This document shows, one piece after another, positions 25,015-34,039 of a stretch of 64,000 nt of DNA. The stretch is from Methanomassiliicoccales archaeon. GTDB taxonomy: Archaea; Thermoplasmatota; Thermoplasmata; Methanomassiliicoccales; JACIVX01. The stretch covers positions 39,904 to 103,903 of the forward strand of contig JARYLV010000006.1 of assembly GCA_029907465.1 (NCBI GenBank), read 5' to 3'. A program made the position numbers and the translations under genes. Within the stretch, counting starts at the first letter, position 1. Every line of letters starts with the position of its first letter. Under the pieces are notes generated by a model. The model was not told the DNA's origin. It searched no databases and saw only the letters and a program-made list of their open reading frames with translations.

Positions 25015-26241
25015 CTATGTCGTGTATTGTGCATTGATCCTCACATAATCGTAACTGAGATCGCATCCCCACGCCTCCGCTGAACAATTACCAACTCCCA
25101 AATCGACCTTGATTGTAATCGTCTTGTTTGATAGTACCTTTCTCGCAATGGTTTCGGTCGTCTTACCAGAAAACTGAATAGGATTGCCGTGATCGAAGAG
25201 CTTGACATTCGTCCCATTTGCACATATCATCAGTTGCATCTTTTCAAGGTCAAAATGGCTGTTCGAATTGCCGACAGCTGCAATGATTCTTCCATAGTTG
25301 GGATCCGATCCGAAAATCGCAGCCTTTACGAGATTTGACGATATGATCGCTCTCGCCGCCTTGCGTGCGTCTTCTGCTGTGCGCGCTCCAGTGACGACTA
25401 CCTCAATCAATTTGGTCGCGCCTTCGCCGTCAGCTGCGATTTTTCTTGCTAGTGTTTTCGCAGTCCATTCGATGGCCCGCCAGAAAACTGGATCGTCGTC
25501 GACAGGTTGGCCACCGACACATCCGTTTGCCATGAACACCGAGATATCATTTGTGCTCTGGTCACCATCAACATTGATCATATTGAAGCTGTGATCCAGT
25601 ATCTCCTGCCACTTCTTGTCAGGTCTCGAGGAAAGCGGGGCATCTGTTGTAATGAAACTCAGTGTCGTCGCGTGAGACACCTTCATTGATGGTGAAATCA
25701 TGCCGCTTCCTTTTGCCATCCCACCAATTGTCACCGTTCTCCCATCACTAAGTGTAACTTGGCAAGCCGCTTCTTTTCTTACAGTGTCTGTTGTGAGAAT
25801 CGCCGTTGATGCGAGTTCGTCAAACTCTCTCCCTCTCCCAAGTGATTTCACCGCGAGTGGAATTCCCGCAGCAATCTTATCCATTGGAAGATAGCGACCA
25901 ATAACACCTGTCGAGGCAACACCTACGAGATTTTCTTCGACACAAAGTTCCGTAGCAGCGATCTTGATCATCGTGATTGCATCCTCAATGCCCTTCGTCC
26001 CTGTCAGTGCATTGGCGTTTCCACTGTTGATCACGAAAGCCTGAAGCAACTCAGGATCCTTTTTCATCATCACTTCGACTGGCGCTGCCTTGACCTTGTT
26101 CTGAGTATAGCCAATCGAAGTTTTTGCAGGTTTTTCAGAATAGAGAATCGCCAGATCCAGTTTCTCCTTTTTGATGCCAGCATGTACCCCCGCCGCCTTC
26201 CATCCGAGCGGAGCTGTGACACCACCATCAATTATCTTCAA
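25015..26241 (-). CDS. argJ: Glutamate N-acetyltransferase / N-acetylornithine acetyltransferase ArgJ
   Basis: 408 residues. ArgJ recycles the acetyl group from N-acetylornithine to glutamate. The self-cleavage region KGSGMISPSMKVSHATTLSF carries the conserved Ala-Thr whose Thr becomes the N-terminal nucleophile; the canonical MAT is HAT here and there is a slight insertion before it. VINSGNANALTG and the C-terminal SYDYVRINAQYT are typical. A TTG start lies three bases after the argC stop and the stop touches argB, so the gene is tightly embedded in the operon. Whether it is mono- or bifunctional (also using acetyl-CoA) cannot be read; no separate argA is in the window. Confidence 0.95.
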   Translation of the reverse strand: MKIIDGGVTAPLGWKAAGVHAGIKKEKLDLAILYSEKPAKTSIGYTQNKVKAAPVEVMMKKDPELLQAFVINSGNANALTGTKGIEDAITMIKIAATELCVEENLVGVASTGVIGRYLPMDKIAAGIPLAVKSLGRGREFDELASTAILTTDTVRKEAACQVTLSDGRTVTIGGMAKGSGMISPSMKVSHATTLSFITTDAPLSSRPDKKWQEILDHSFNMINVDGDQSTNDISVFMANGCVGGQPVDDDPVFWRAIEWTAKTLARKIAADGEGATKLIEVVVTGARTAEDARKAARAIISSNLVKAAIFGSDPNYGRIIAAVGNSNSHFDLEKMQLMICANGTNVKLFDHGNPIQFSGKTTETIARKVLSNKTITIKVDLGVGNCSAEAWGCDLSYDYVRINAQYTT

Positions 26242-26244
26242 ATA

Positions 26245-27270
26245 TCACACCCCCATGCCGGGGAAGTCGAGCCCCATTTCTTCATCAATGCCAAACATGA
26301 TATTCGCATTCTGGATCGCCTGCCCTGCTCCACCCTTTATAAGATTGTCAAGCGCTCCTAGGACCACGAGATTTCCGTTACCCGCGAATTCATATCCAAC
26401 TTCGCAAAAATTCGATCCGACCACGGATGGAATCGAGGGGATATTGTTCAATCTGACAAATTTGCTGTCTTTGTAGAACTTTTGATAAATTGAGTAGAGA
26501 TCATCATGTTCAATTGTTTTGACAAGTGACCCGTAGCAGGTGCATAAAATCCCCCTAACAATTGGAACAAGGTGAGGTGTAAAGATCACATCAATCGGAG
26601 TTTTTCCGATCCTTTTGAGCGCCATTGCAATCTCGGGTGTGTGCCTATGAGTTCCAACCTTGTAGGGGATCACATTGGCGCCACAATTAGGGTGATGCGT
26701 CGTTTTCGTCGGTTCCATTCCAGCGCCGGAAGTCCCGCTCTTTGCGTCAACAATGATTTTCCCATCGATTATTCCCTCAGCAACCAGAGGCGCCAGCGCG
26801 AGCGTAGCACAAGTCGGATAGCAACCAGGATTAGCCACGAGCTGTGCCTTTGCAATTTCATTCCTAAAAAGCTCAGGGATTCCGTAGACCGCACTCTTCA
26901 GATTCTTTGGATCTTTGTGCTCGATTCCATACCATCTGCGGTAAACATTCGGATCACTGAGACGATAATCACCGCTAAGGTCAACGACCTTGATACCTCT
27001 GTCAATGAGTTCTGGGATAATGTCCATGGAGGCGCCGTATGGAGTTGCAACGAAAACAATATCGCAATCCATCGCCTTCCCAAGCTTCTCGTCGAATCTC
27101 AAATCGACAAATCCCTCAAGGAACGGGTGAATTTTGGAGACTTTAACACCGGGATGCTGTCTCGAAGTCATTGATGCGATTGTCATCTTAGGATGGCGAC
27201 AAAGAATGCGGGCTAGTTCTCCGCCGGTGTAACCAGAGCCTCCGATTATTGCAGCACGTAGCATGTCCAT
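26245..27270 (-). CDS. argC: N-acetyl-gamma-glutamyl-phosphate reductase
   Basis: 341 residues: N-terminal NADP-binding fold with IIGGSGYTGGELARIL, the catalytic cysteine in ANPGCYPTCATLAL, and the conserved HRHTPEI region. It reduces N-acetylglutamyl phosphate to the semialdehyde. First gene of argC-argJ-argB-argD. The second in-frame ATG (two codons in) is an alternative start. A TATA-like element at 27293-27303 lies about 28 nt upstream, and argG is transcribed divergently from the same 205-bp region. Confidence 0.96.
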   Translation of the reverse strand: MDMLRAAIIGGSGYTGGELARILCRHPKMTIASMTSRQHPGVKVSKIHPFLEGFVDLRFDEKLGKAMDCDIVFVATPYGASMDIIPELIDRGIKVVDLSGDYRLSDPNVYRRWYGIEHKDPKNLKSAVYGIPELFRNEIAKAQLVANPGCYPTCATLALAPLVAEGIIDGKIIVDAKSGTSGAGMEPTKTTHHPNCGANVIPYKVGTHRHTPEIAMALKRIGKTPIDVIFTPHLVPIVRGILCTCYGSLVKTIEHDDLYSIYQKFYKDSKFVRLNNIPSIPSVVGSNFCEVGYEFAGNGNLVVLGALDNLIKGGAGQAIQNANIMFGIDEEMGLDFPGMGV

Positions 27271-27292
27271 ATTCCTCTGAACTCAGGGTTCG

Positions 27293-27303
27293 ATTAAAAA
27301 TAA
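27293..27303 (-). promoter_or_regulatory. TATA-box promoter of the argCJBD operon
   Basis: On the minus strand TTTATTTTTAA is centred about 28 nt before the argC ATG. Together with the argG box at 27441-27450 it frames a divergent arg control region of about 135 bp where a common regulator could bind. Confidence 0.5.
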
Positions 27304-27440
27304 ATGAATATTAAGGATGATGACCGATTTCAGACAATTGAGAAGCTCGCTGTCTTCGGAGAGACTGATTTAACACTGAATTTAAGATGTCCAAAAGAAG
27401 ACTGAGTTTCATCTAAATGTCGTTGACAAGTCATCATTGT

Positions 27441-27450
27441 TTTATAATAA
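27441..27450 (+). promoter_or_regulatory. TATA-box promoter of argGH
   Basis: TTTATAATAA is centred 30 nt before the ATG at 27476. It lies inside the longest open frame (which would start at a TTG, 27437), so that longer start cannot be right if this box is used. Confidence 0.6.
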
Positions 27451-27475
27451 CTCAAGATTTGACGCCTCGATAAAG

Positions 27476-28747
27476 ATGTTATCCAGTGATTCTAAGGTCA
27501 AGAAAGTTGTGTTGGCATACTCGGGCGGTCTTGATACGTCCGTCGCGATCAGATGGTTGAAAGAACGCTATGGCTTCGATGTTGTTGCAGTTTCGGTTGA
27601 TGTAGGCCAGCCTGGAAACATCAATGAAGATATTAAGAGGGCAAAGGAGATCGGGGCATCCAATGCCTATGCGGTCGACGCGAAGGACGAGTTTGCAGAA
27701 CGGTTCATCTTTCCGGCGCTAAAGGCAAATGCACTTTATGAGGGTACATATCCACTCAGCACGGCGATTGCCAGACCACTAATTGCGAAGATACTAGTCG
27801 ATGTGGCAATAAAGGAGGGGGCGTCCTATATAGCTCACGGCTGCACAGCTAAGGGGAACGACCAAGTCCGATTTGATGTTTCGATCGGCGCGCTTGCACC
27901 GCACATCGAAATTATCGCGCCAATGAGAGAGTGGGTAATGACGAGGGAGGATGAAATAGAATACGCAAAAATTCACAAGATTCCGATTAAAGTCAAGAAG
28001 GAGAGTCCCTACAGCACTGACGAAAACCTTTGGGGTAGGAGCATTGAATGCGGTATTCTTGAGGATGCGAGCCAAGAACCGCCAGAGGACGCTTTTGAGT
28101 GGACCGTTTCTCCGGCCAAGGCACCTGATGAGCCAACATACATCGATATCGGGTTTGAAAAAGGGATTCCGATATCGATCGATGGACAGAAGATGAAACC
28201 TGTCGAACTCATCAAAAAATTGAATGAGATCGCGGGGAAAAATGGTATCGGTCGAATCGATCATATCGAAGATAGACTCGTCGGTATCAAATCAAGAGAA
28301 GTATATGAATGTCCAGCAGCTACGGTCCTTATTAAGGCACACCAAGACCTTGAGAAACTTGTTTTGCCAAAGGATCTCCTAAACTTCAAGAGAATTATAG
28401 AACAACGATACGCAGAACTTGCGTACGAAGGTTTATGGTTCAGTCCGCTTAAGGAGGCGCTCGACGCATTTATTGATAAGACCCAGGAATACGTGACTGG
28501 AAATGTGAGGGTTAAATTGTACAAGGGAGCCGCAACACCCGTAGGGAGGTCATCACCCTATTCGATGTACGATGTCGCTCTTTCAACGTACGACAAAGGA
28601 GACCAGTTCGATCACACTGCGGCAAAAGGATTTATTTATGTCTGGGGACTTCCATTGAAGACGATTGCGGCAATACGAAAAAGACAGGTGAATTCGGGTG
28701 AGTCAGGAAACACTATGGAAGGGGAGATTCAAGGTAAGAATCGCTGA
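27476..28747 (+). CDS. argG: Argininosuccinate synthase
   Basis: 423 residues from ATG 27476, chosen over the TTG at 27437 because the TATA box occupies that extension. N-type ATP pyrophosphatase with VVLAYSGGLDTSVAIRWL near the N terminus, AHGCTAKGNDQVRFD (citrulline/aspartate site) and YSTDENLWGRSIE. It condenses citrulline and aspartate. Its 3' end overlaps the argH start by 50 bp, implying coupled translation. Confidence 0.97.
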   Translation: MLSSDSKVKKVVLAYSGGLDTSVAIRWLKERYGFDVVAVSVDVGQPGNINEDIKRAKEIGASNAYAVDAKDEFAERFIFPALKANALYEGTYPLSTAIARPLIAKILVDVAIKEGASYIAHGCTAKGNDQVRFDVSIGALAPHIEIIAPMREWVMTREDEIEYAKIHKIPIKVKKESPYSTDENLWGRSIECGILEDASQEPPEDAFEWTVSPAKAPDEPTYIDIGFEKGIPISIDGQKMKPVELIKKLNEIAGKNGIGRIDHIEDRLVGIKSREVYECPAATVLIKAHQDLEKLVLPKDLLNFKRIIEQRYAELAYEGLWFSPLKEALDAFIDKTQEYVTGNVRVKLYKGAATPVGRSSPYSMYDVALSTYDKGDQFDHTAAKGFIYVWGLPLKTIAAIRKRQVNSGESGNTMEGEIQGKNR

Positions 28748-30143
28748 TGAAGTCCTCTCCTTCACTTCTTCTTTGAGCTGGGACAGACGTCTAGCGTGGT
28801 ACGATGTTGTCGGCTCCATCGCCCATGTCAAAATGCTCTGCAAGCAGAAAATCATCGAGGAAGCTGAATGTGATAGAATCATCGACCAGCTAAAGGAATT
28901 GCTGATAGACATTGAAACAAACAAACTGGTTCTTCCTGACAATATCGAAGACATCCATTCTGGCATCGAATTCCTATTGGTTAATCGCTTAGGAAGTATC
29001 GGCAAGAAAGTTCATACTGCGAGGAGCAGGAATGATCAGGTAGTGACGGACTTGCGCATGTTGATGAGGGATTGCACACTCGTACTCATGTCCCTTCTCA
29101 GCTCTCTCGAGGAGATTCTGCTTAACAAAGCCGCGCAAAATCTCGAAACGATCATGCCTGGGTTCACACATCTGCAACACGCCCAGCCGATTACATTGGC
29201 ACATCACTTACTTGCTCATTTTTCGAAGCTTGAGAGGGATTTCGATCGTTTCGCCGAGACCTATAAAAGGATTAACGTCTGTCCACTTGGATCCGCTGCG
29301 CTGGCAGGAACAACATTCAACATTGACCGATCGTATACTTCACAGCTTCTAGGTTTTGATCGCCCCTCGCGAAATTCAATCGACGCTGTCTCTGATCGGG
29401 ACTTTGTCTCAGAATTCATTTATAATTGTGCGATGACAATGATCCATTTAAGCTCCCTTTGTGAGGAGCTCATCATATGGAGCACTCCTGAGTTTGGATT
29501 TGTTGAATTTGATGATACCTATGCAACTGGCAGTTCGATCATGCCGCAGAAGAAAAACCCCGATATCGCTGAACTTATCAGAGGCAAAACCGCGCGAGTC
29601 GTCGGAAACCTCAACGCAATCATGATGCTTGCAAAGGGACTCCCCCTCTCTTACAATCGTGATCTTCAGGAAGACAAGCCGCTCCTCTTCGATGCTCTGG
29701 ACACGACAAGATCCTCACTCGAAATCCTCGTGCCAGCAATAAAGACACTACGTTTTGATAAAGAAAAGATGAGATTGAGAGCTCTTGAAGGATATCTCAA
29801 TGCAACTGATCTAGCCGACTACCTTGTTTTGAAAGGGGTACCATTTAGGGACGCACATGAGGTCTCAGCGAAGATTGTGAGATACGCGATTGAAAAGGGT
29901 AAGAAGATTGAAGAGTTGAGTGTTGACGAGATGAGAAGATTTTCCGAGAGAATTGATGATGATGTCATTCCGATTCTTTCGGTCGAAGCTTGTGTCAAAC
30001 GGAGAAGATCTTATGGGGGAACATCGCCCGATGCTGTGAAGAAACAAATCGAGGAGTGCACCGAGATTCTTAAAAGGCAAAAAGAGCTCATAAAAAAAGA
30101 GAAACTTAGGTTAAAAAAGGTCTGGAAAAGATTGCTCTCATGA
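28698..30143 (+). CDS. argH: Argininosuccinate lyase
   Basis: 481 residues of the fumarase/aspartase family. A GTG start gives the family N terminus MSQETLWKGRF. Signature GSSIMPQKKNPD (catalytic Ser loop), HTARSRNDQV and PGFTHLQHAQPI are intact. It releases arginine and fumarate. The C-terminal 30 residues are unusually rich in Lys/Arg/Glu. It overlaps argG in another frame by 50 bp, and the convergent Fe-S gene overlaps its last codons by 6 bp. Confidence 0.97.
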   Translation: MSQETLWKGRFKVRIADEVLSFTSSLSWDRRLAWYDVVGSIAHVKMLCKQKIIEEAECDRIIDQLKELLIDIETNKLVLPDNIEDIHSGIEFLLVNRLGSIGKKVHTARSRNDQVVTDLRMLMRDCTLVLMSLLSSLEEILLNKAAQNLETIMPGFTHLQHAQPITLAHHLLAHFSKLERDFDRFAETYKRINVCPLGSAALAGTTFNIDRSYTSQLLGFDRPSRNSIDAVSDRDFVSEFIYNCAMTMIHLSSLCEELIIWSTPEFGFVEFDDTYATGSSIMPQKKNPDIAELIRGKTARVVGNLNAIMMLAKGLPLSYNRDLQEDKPLLFDALDTTRSSLEILVPAIKTLRFDKEKMRLRALEGYLNATDLADYLVLKGVPFRDAHEVSAKIVRYAIEKGKKIEELSVDEMRRFSERIDDDVIPILSVEACVKRRRSYGGTSPDAVKKQIEECTEILKRQKELIKKEKLRLKKVWKRLLS

Positions 30144-32171
30144 AAAAATCGAGAGTTCCTTGACAAGGGTAACCAGGTCAATAATTTCAATCCCTTTGTT
30201 TGAAGATTTAAGTGCATCTCTGAAATTGTTCTCACAGAAGGCGCAAGTAGTGATGAGGCAATCCGCACCAGTCTCGATTGCTTGATCGATCCTTCTTTTG
30301 CCGATGAATGATGCGAGTTCGGGATGGGTCTTCTTTACCCCAGCACCGGCGCCACAGCAGATCGATTTATTCCTATTGAATCTCATTTCAGTTAGCTTTA
30401 GGCCAGGTATCGCATTGAGGATCGTGCGAGGTTCCTCAAAGATCCCTCGGTGCCTACCAAGATCACAAGGGTCATGGTAGGTCACATGCATGGGTTGCAT
30501 TCGAAGTTCGAGTATTCCATCTCTGAGAAATGATACGATCGTTTGAGAAATATGTTCGACTTTCAAATCAAATCCTGGAATATACTGCGAATAAGAAGAC
30601 AGCGTGTTGTAACATCCTGGGCAGGACGTGATGATTCTTCGTGCACCTGTTTTCTTCATTCTAGAAGCGTTCTTCAGTGCTAGTTTCATGAAAACGTCTC
30701 TTGCCCCAATTTTCAGAAAAGGCGAGCCACAACATACCTCATCAGCGCCCAGGTAGGAGACATTTAACCCCGCGGAGACGAGGATATCTACCGCCGCTCT
30801 CGGGATTTCTGGTGCGCGGAGTGAATTGAAACACCCCGCAAAAAAGAGGACGGGCCCATTAATTGTAATGTCCAAACCATCTGACCATTGCGTTCTATTC
30901 TCCGGCGGTTCATTCCATGGGTTTCCCCATTGCCTTACGTTCGAAATCATTTCTTCCTGCTCTGGCGTTGGGAGGAGTCCTTTCTGCACGGCTCTGTACC
31001 TCATATCCCGCATCAATCTTGGCGTATCGATTTTCACAGGGCACATCTCGGCGCAGAGGCCGCATTGAGTACAGTATGTAAGACCGCCTTCGATACCCTT
31101 TTCTAAGCCCTCCAACTCTGCAGTGAAACATACACCCCTACCACCCAAGTACGCGTGACCTCCGAATGAGGGACCAAGAACATCATAGACTGGGCATTTC
31201 AACAAGCAGCTTCCGCAGTTGATGCAATACATGACCTCTTTGTCTTCAATTGAACTCCTTCCATTGTCGATGAGGATTAACACGACCTCCTTTGGGCCGT
31301 GCATTCCATAAAACATAATCTTCTCGATGTCCGCGGTCCTGCTAGGAGCGCTAATCACATCAATAAAAGAGCTGTTCAGACTGCCAGTACCATAGAGAAT
31401 CTGAAGTTTGGCAAAATTCATCGCTTCATCTAGATTTGGAACAATCTTTTCGACTGCACTAACAACAATGTGTTTTTTGGGTCTCCGCGCGCATGCTGTG
31501 ATATTGCCCTCGTTATGCACAAGAACGATCGAGCCCTCCTCAGCAGCGATAAAATTTGCACCAGTGATTCCGATTGATGCCCTCGAGATAAACGTTGCTA
31601 TCTCTTTTCTAATCGCTTCTGTCAATTCATCAGGGTTCGGTTCAACTGGGCGATTAAGATGGTCGCTGAGGATCTGCGCCACATCATATCTTGTTAGGTG
31701 CAGTGCTGGACCGGTTGGATGCACTGTGCGTTCCTTTGCGAGCTGAACGATTCTATCACCTGCGTCTGTCTCAACGACCTCTATCCCCTTCGATTCTAGA
31801 AAATGGGTCAAATCGATTTCCTTCGTAACGTTCGATTTCGACTTGACAATAAGTTTCTCATTTCCAATTTCTTCAAGAATCATATTGAGCGCTTCATCCT
31901 TTGTCGATGCGATGCGCACCCGTATCCCGTTTGCCTCTAGCCTAGTAATTGCTTTTTTTAGAAGGGAGTTGTCGGAAAAGGATCTCTGCCTTACCGCTCT
32001 TGCCCTCTCCCTCCTTTGCTCGAAGCCATCAATCCTGAGCTTGTTGATTTCCTGATTATCAAAATTCGTTTGAAAAGCTCTGCGCATTCCCTCGAATCGT
32101 GCATAATCATCAATTGCCCTTCTTATGATTGAGTTTGCTTTTCCTGCGCAGAAATTCGGTTCATCTGTCAT
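30138..32171 (-). CDS. LutB/LutA-like Fe-S oxidoreductase fusion (LUD + ferredoxin + two CCG domains)
   Basis: 677 residues from the ATG at 32171 (GGAGG about 12 nt upstream); the frame is open 20 codons further, overlapping the preceding gene. The N-terminal half is a LUD domain as in LutB (THFLESKGIEVVETDAGDRI...GITGANFIAAEEGSIVLVHNEGN). Then come two 4Fe-4S motifs, CINCGSCLLKCP and CTQCGLCAEMCP. The C-terminal part has two CCG cysteine-rich domains (FFAGCFNS...EVCCGSPF and HDPCDLGRH...SICCGAGAG) as in LutA, GlpC and HdrD. In bacteria LutA, LutB and LutC oxidise L-lactate; here A and B parts are one chain. The electron acceptor and substrate are unknown. Confidence 0.87.
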   Translation of the reverse strand: MTDEPNFCAGKANSIIRRAIDDYARFEGMRRAFQTNFDNQEINKLRIDGFEQRRERARAVRQRSFSDNSLLKKAITRLEANGIRVRIASTKDEALNMILEEIGNEKLIVKSKSNVTKEIDLTHFLESKGIEVVETDAGDRIVQLAKERTVHPTGPALHLTRYDVAQILSDHLNRPVEPNPDELTEAIRKEIATFISRASIGITGANFIAAEEGSIVLVHNEGNITACARRPKKHIVVSAVEKIVPNLDEAMNFAKLQILYGTGSLNSSFIDVISAPSRTADIEKIMFYGMHGPKEVVLILIDNGRSSIEDKEVMYCINCGSCLLKCPVYDVLGPSFGGHAYLGGRGVCFTAELEGLEKGIEGGLTYCTQCGLCAEMCPVKIDTPRLMRDMRYRAVQKGLLPTPEQEEMISNVRQWGNPWNEPPENRTQWSDGLDITINGPVLFFAGCFNSLRAPEIPRAAVDILVSAGLNVSYLGADEVCCGSPFLKIGARDVFMKLALKNASRMKKTGARRIITSCPGCYNTLSSYSQYIPGFDLKVEHISQTIVSFLRDGILELRMQPMHVTYHDPCDLGRHRGIFEEPRTILNAIPGLKLTEMRFNRNKSICCGAGAGVKKTHPELASFIGKRRIDQAIETGADCLITTCAFCENNFRDALKSSNKGIEIIDLVTLVKELSIFS

Positions 32172-32200
32172 TGGATCAATGAGCCTCCGTTCACCTTTCA

Positions 32201-32569
32201 CTATTCTTCGATGAATGAAAGAGCATCCCATTCGAGGTCATGGGCGACACCAGCCTTTGTCAGCATTCGGCTGAGCTTTTCAGCGACCCTAACGACCTCG
32301 CCACCCTTGGATGTCCCCCTTATGTAAAACTCCTTCCTATTAATCGGGAACACAAGCCTCATCTTTCCCTTTCTGTTGTAGCCCTCAGGCTTTCTATCCC
32401 TCTCCAATTCCACTTGGTTAAGGTGGATGAACATCTGCAGTACGTCCTCATCCTCAGGCAATTGATCAGTTTCTTCAAGAAATGTCTTCAGAAGTTCGGG
32501 AAAGATTTTTGCTAGATCCTTGTATGATGTATTTTTCTTGAAAACGAAGTGCCCGCTGGTTGCCTTCAT
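32201..32569 (-). CDS. Conserved-looking 122-residue protein, unknown
   Basis: No family recognised. The sequence is soluble, with a charged mid-section (ERDRKPEGYNRKGKMRLVFPINRKEFYIRG) that predicts beta strands, flanked by an acidic N-terminal half (LEETDQLPEDEDVLQMF) and a helical C terminus (VVRVAEKLSRMLTKAGVAHDLEWDALSF). Coding character is good: no frame breaks, balanced composition and an ATG. It is upstream of the LutB/LutA-like gene, about 30 bp before that gene's chosen ATG, and probably shares its transcript. Divergent from thiDN. Confidence 0.65.
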   Translation of the reverse strand: MKATSGHFVFKKNTSYKDLAKIFPELLKTFLEETDQLPEDEDVLQMFIHLNQVELERDRKPEGYNRKGKMRLVFPINRKEFYIRGTSKGGEVVRVAEKLSRMLTKAGVAHDLEWDALSFIEE

Positions 32570-32713
32570 TATGGCGTTCCATACACAAGTTTCTATTTAA
32601 ATCTGTTGAAACGTAGGGTTGTTATTATTAGTATAATATCCCTGCAGTTTAGTCAAAAAAACAGATTGCGTGAACGAAGGGTGAAAAATATTTACGGGAG
32701 GGAATATTCAACC

Positions 32714-34039
32714 ATGTTCGTCGTATTAACGATTGCCGGATCGGACTCCATTGGTGGGGCGGGGATCCAGGCAGACATCAAAGCGCTTGCCTCCATGGGA
32801 ATCCACGGCGTCTCAGTCCTCACTGCTGTGACTTCTCAGAACACACAGCACGTGTATGGAATCCATCCAATTCCAGTTGATCACATTATTTCTCAACTTG
32901 ACGCGATCATTGAGGACACACCTATTGGAGCAATTAAAACTGGAATGCTATACAGTGCTGAGGCCGCACAGGCGGTTGCGGAGAAGATTAAAAAGCTGAA
33001 TTCACCGATTGTCGTAGATCCCGTACTAGTGGCAGGTGCCGGTGATCGATTATATGCGGGGGATTTAATTCGATCGCTTAAGGACGACATAATTCCAATA
33101 TCAACGGTTGTGACGCCGAACATTCCAGAAGCCGAAGCGATGACAGGCATTAGGATTAGGTCAGGTGAAGACAGAACAAAGGCCTGCAAATATATCCTGG
33201 ATATGGGTGCTAAATCAGTCCTCCTCAAAGGAGGCCATTTACAAGGCGAAAAAATAATCGACACGCTCTGCCTTGGCGACGAAATTGTGGAGTTTGTTTC
33301 GCGTCGTGTCGAGCACCGTGGCCACGGCGGAGGTTGTATTCTTTCTGCGTACATTGCTGGTTATCTCGCAACTGGAAAGACCATAAAAGAAGCGATTAAC
33401 TTGGCGCGAGATAGACTGAGCGATTCAATAGGCATGCATTATACTATTGGAAAAGGTATGAAGATCGTCAATCCGATGGCAACGGCGGAAAAGGAGGCGG
33501 AACGATATACGGTCATGAAATCGCTCAAGTCCGCTGTGAGAGAACTTGAGTCTATTCTTCCGACTTCATGGGTTCCAGAGGTTGGCATCAATTTCGTATA
33601 CGCACTTCCATGCGCACGCGGGCCTAACGAAGTTTGCGGGCTCGAGGGGAGAATCGGTGTTGTCGGCGATAGGCCAGTTCATCTCGGCTGTCTCGACTTT
33701 GGCGCTTCAAAACACATCGCAATGGTAGTGCTCGCAGCGATGCAACATGATCCATCGACTCGATCGGCTATCAATATTCGATACCATGAGAACATCCTCG
33801 CATGTTTGAGACTCGCGGGCCTGAGTGTCGCTTCGTTCAGCAGGGCTGAGGAGCCTGAGGGGAGAAAAACTATGGAGTGGGGGACCGATACAGCAATCAA
33901 AGAGGCTGGATTTGTTCCAGACGTGATTTTTGATAAAGGGGGTCTTGGGAAAGAACCGATGATTCGCGTCCTTGGAAAAAATCCTTCGGATGTCATAAGA
34001 AAAATAAGGTTGGCACTCGACCGTGCGGTGATGCCGTGA
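32714..34039 (+). CDS. thiDN: Bifunctional HMP(-P) kinase / thiamine-phosphate synthase (ThiD-ThiN)
   Basis: 441 residues from ATG 32714, where the ThiD N terminus (VVLTIAGSDSIGGAGIQADI) begins; the 55 extra upstream codons are not family-like. ThiD (1-255): VVDPVLVAGAGDRLY and the anion-hole region GHGGGCILSAYIAGYL. ThiN (about 265-441): NFVYALPCARGPNEVCGLEGRI, the phosphate-binding DFGASKHIA and IRYHENILACLRLAG. It phosphorylates HMP and joins HMP-PP to thiazole phosphate. It is the first gene of an operon whose other members are unrelated to thiamine: its stop overlaps the next gene's GTG start by 4 bp. Confidence 0.94.
   Translation: MFVVLTIAGSDSIGGAGIQADIKALASMGIHGVSVLTAVTSQNTQHVYGIHPIPVDHIISQLDAIIEDTPIGAIKTGMLYSAEAAQAVAEKIKKLNSPIVVDPVLVAGAGDRLYAGDLIRSLKDDIIPISTVVTPNIPEAEAMTGIRIRSGEDRTKACKYILDMGAKSVLLKGGHLQGEKIIDTLCLGDEIVEFVSRRVEHRGHGGGCILSAYIAGYLATGKTIKEAINLARDRLSDSIGMHYTIGKGMKIVNPMATAEKEAERYTVMKSLKSAVRELESILPTSWVPEVGINFVYALPCARGPNEVCGLEGRIGVVGDRPVHLGCLDFGASKHIAMVVLAAMQHDPSTRSAINIRYHENILACLRLAGLSVASFSRAEEPEGRKTMEWGTDTAIKEAGFVPDVIFDKGGLGKEPMIRVLGKNPSDVIRKIRLALDRAVMP

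Noticed and set aside
26572..27174. 200-codon plus-strand frame over argC
   Set aside because: Antisense shadow of argC with many Arg/His and no family motif; argC motifs are intact on the other strand.
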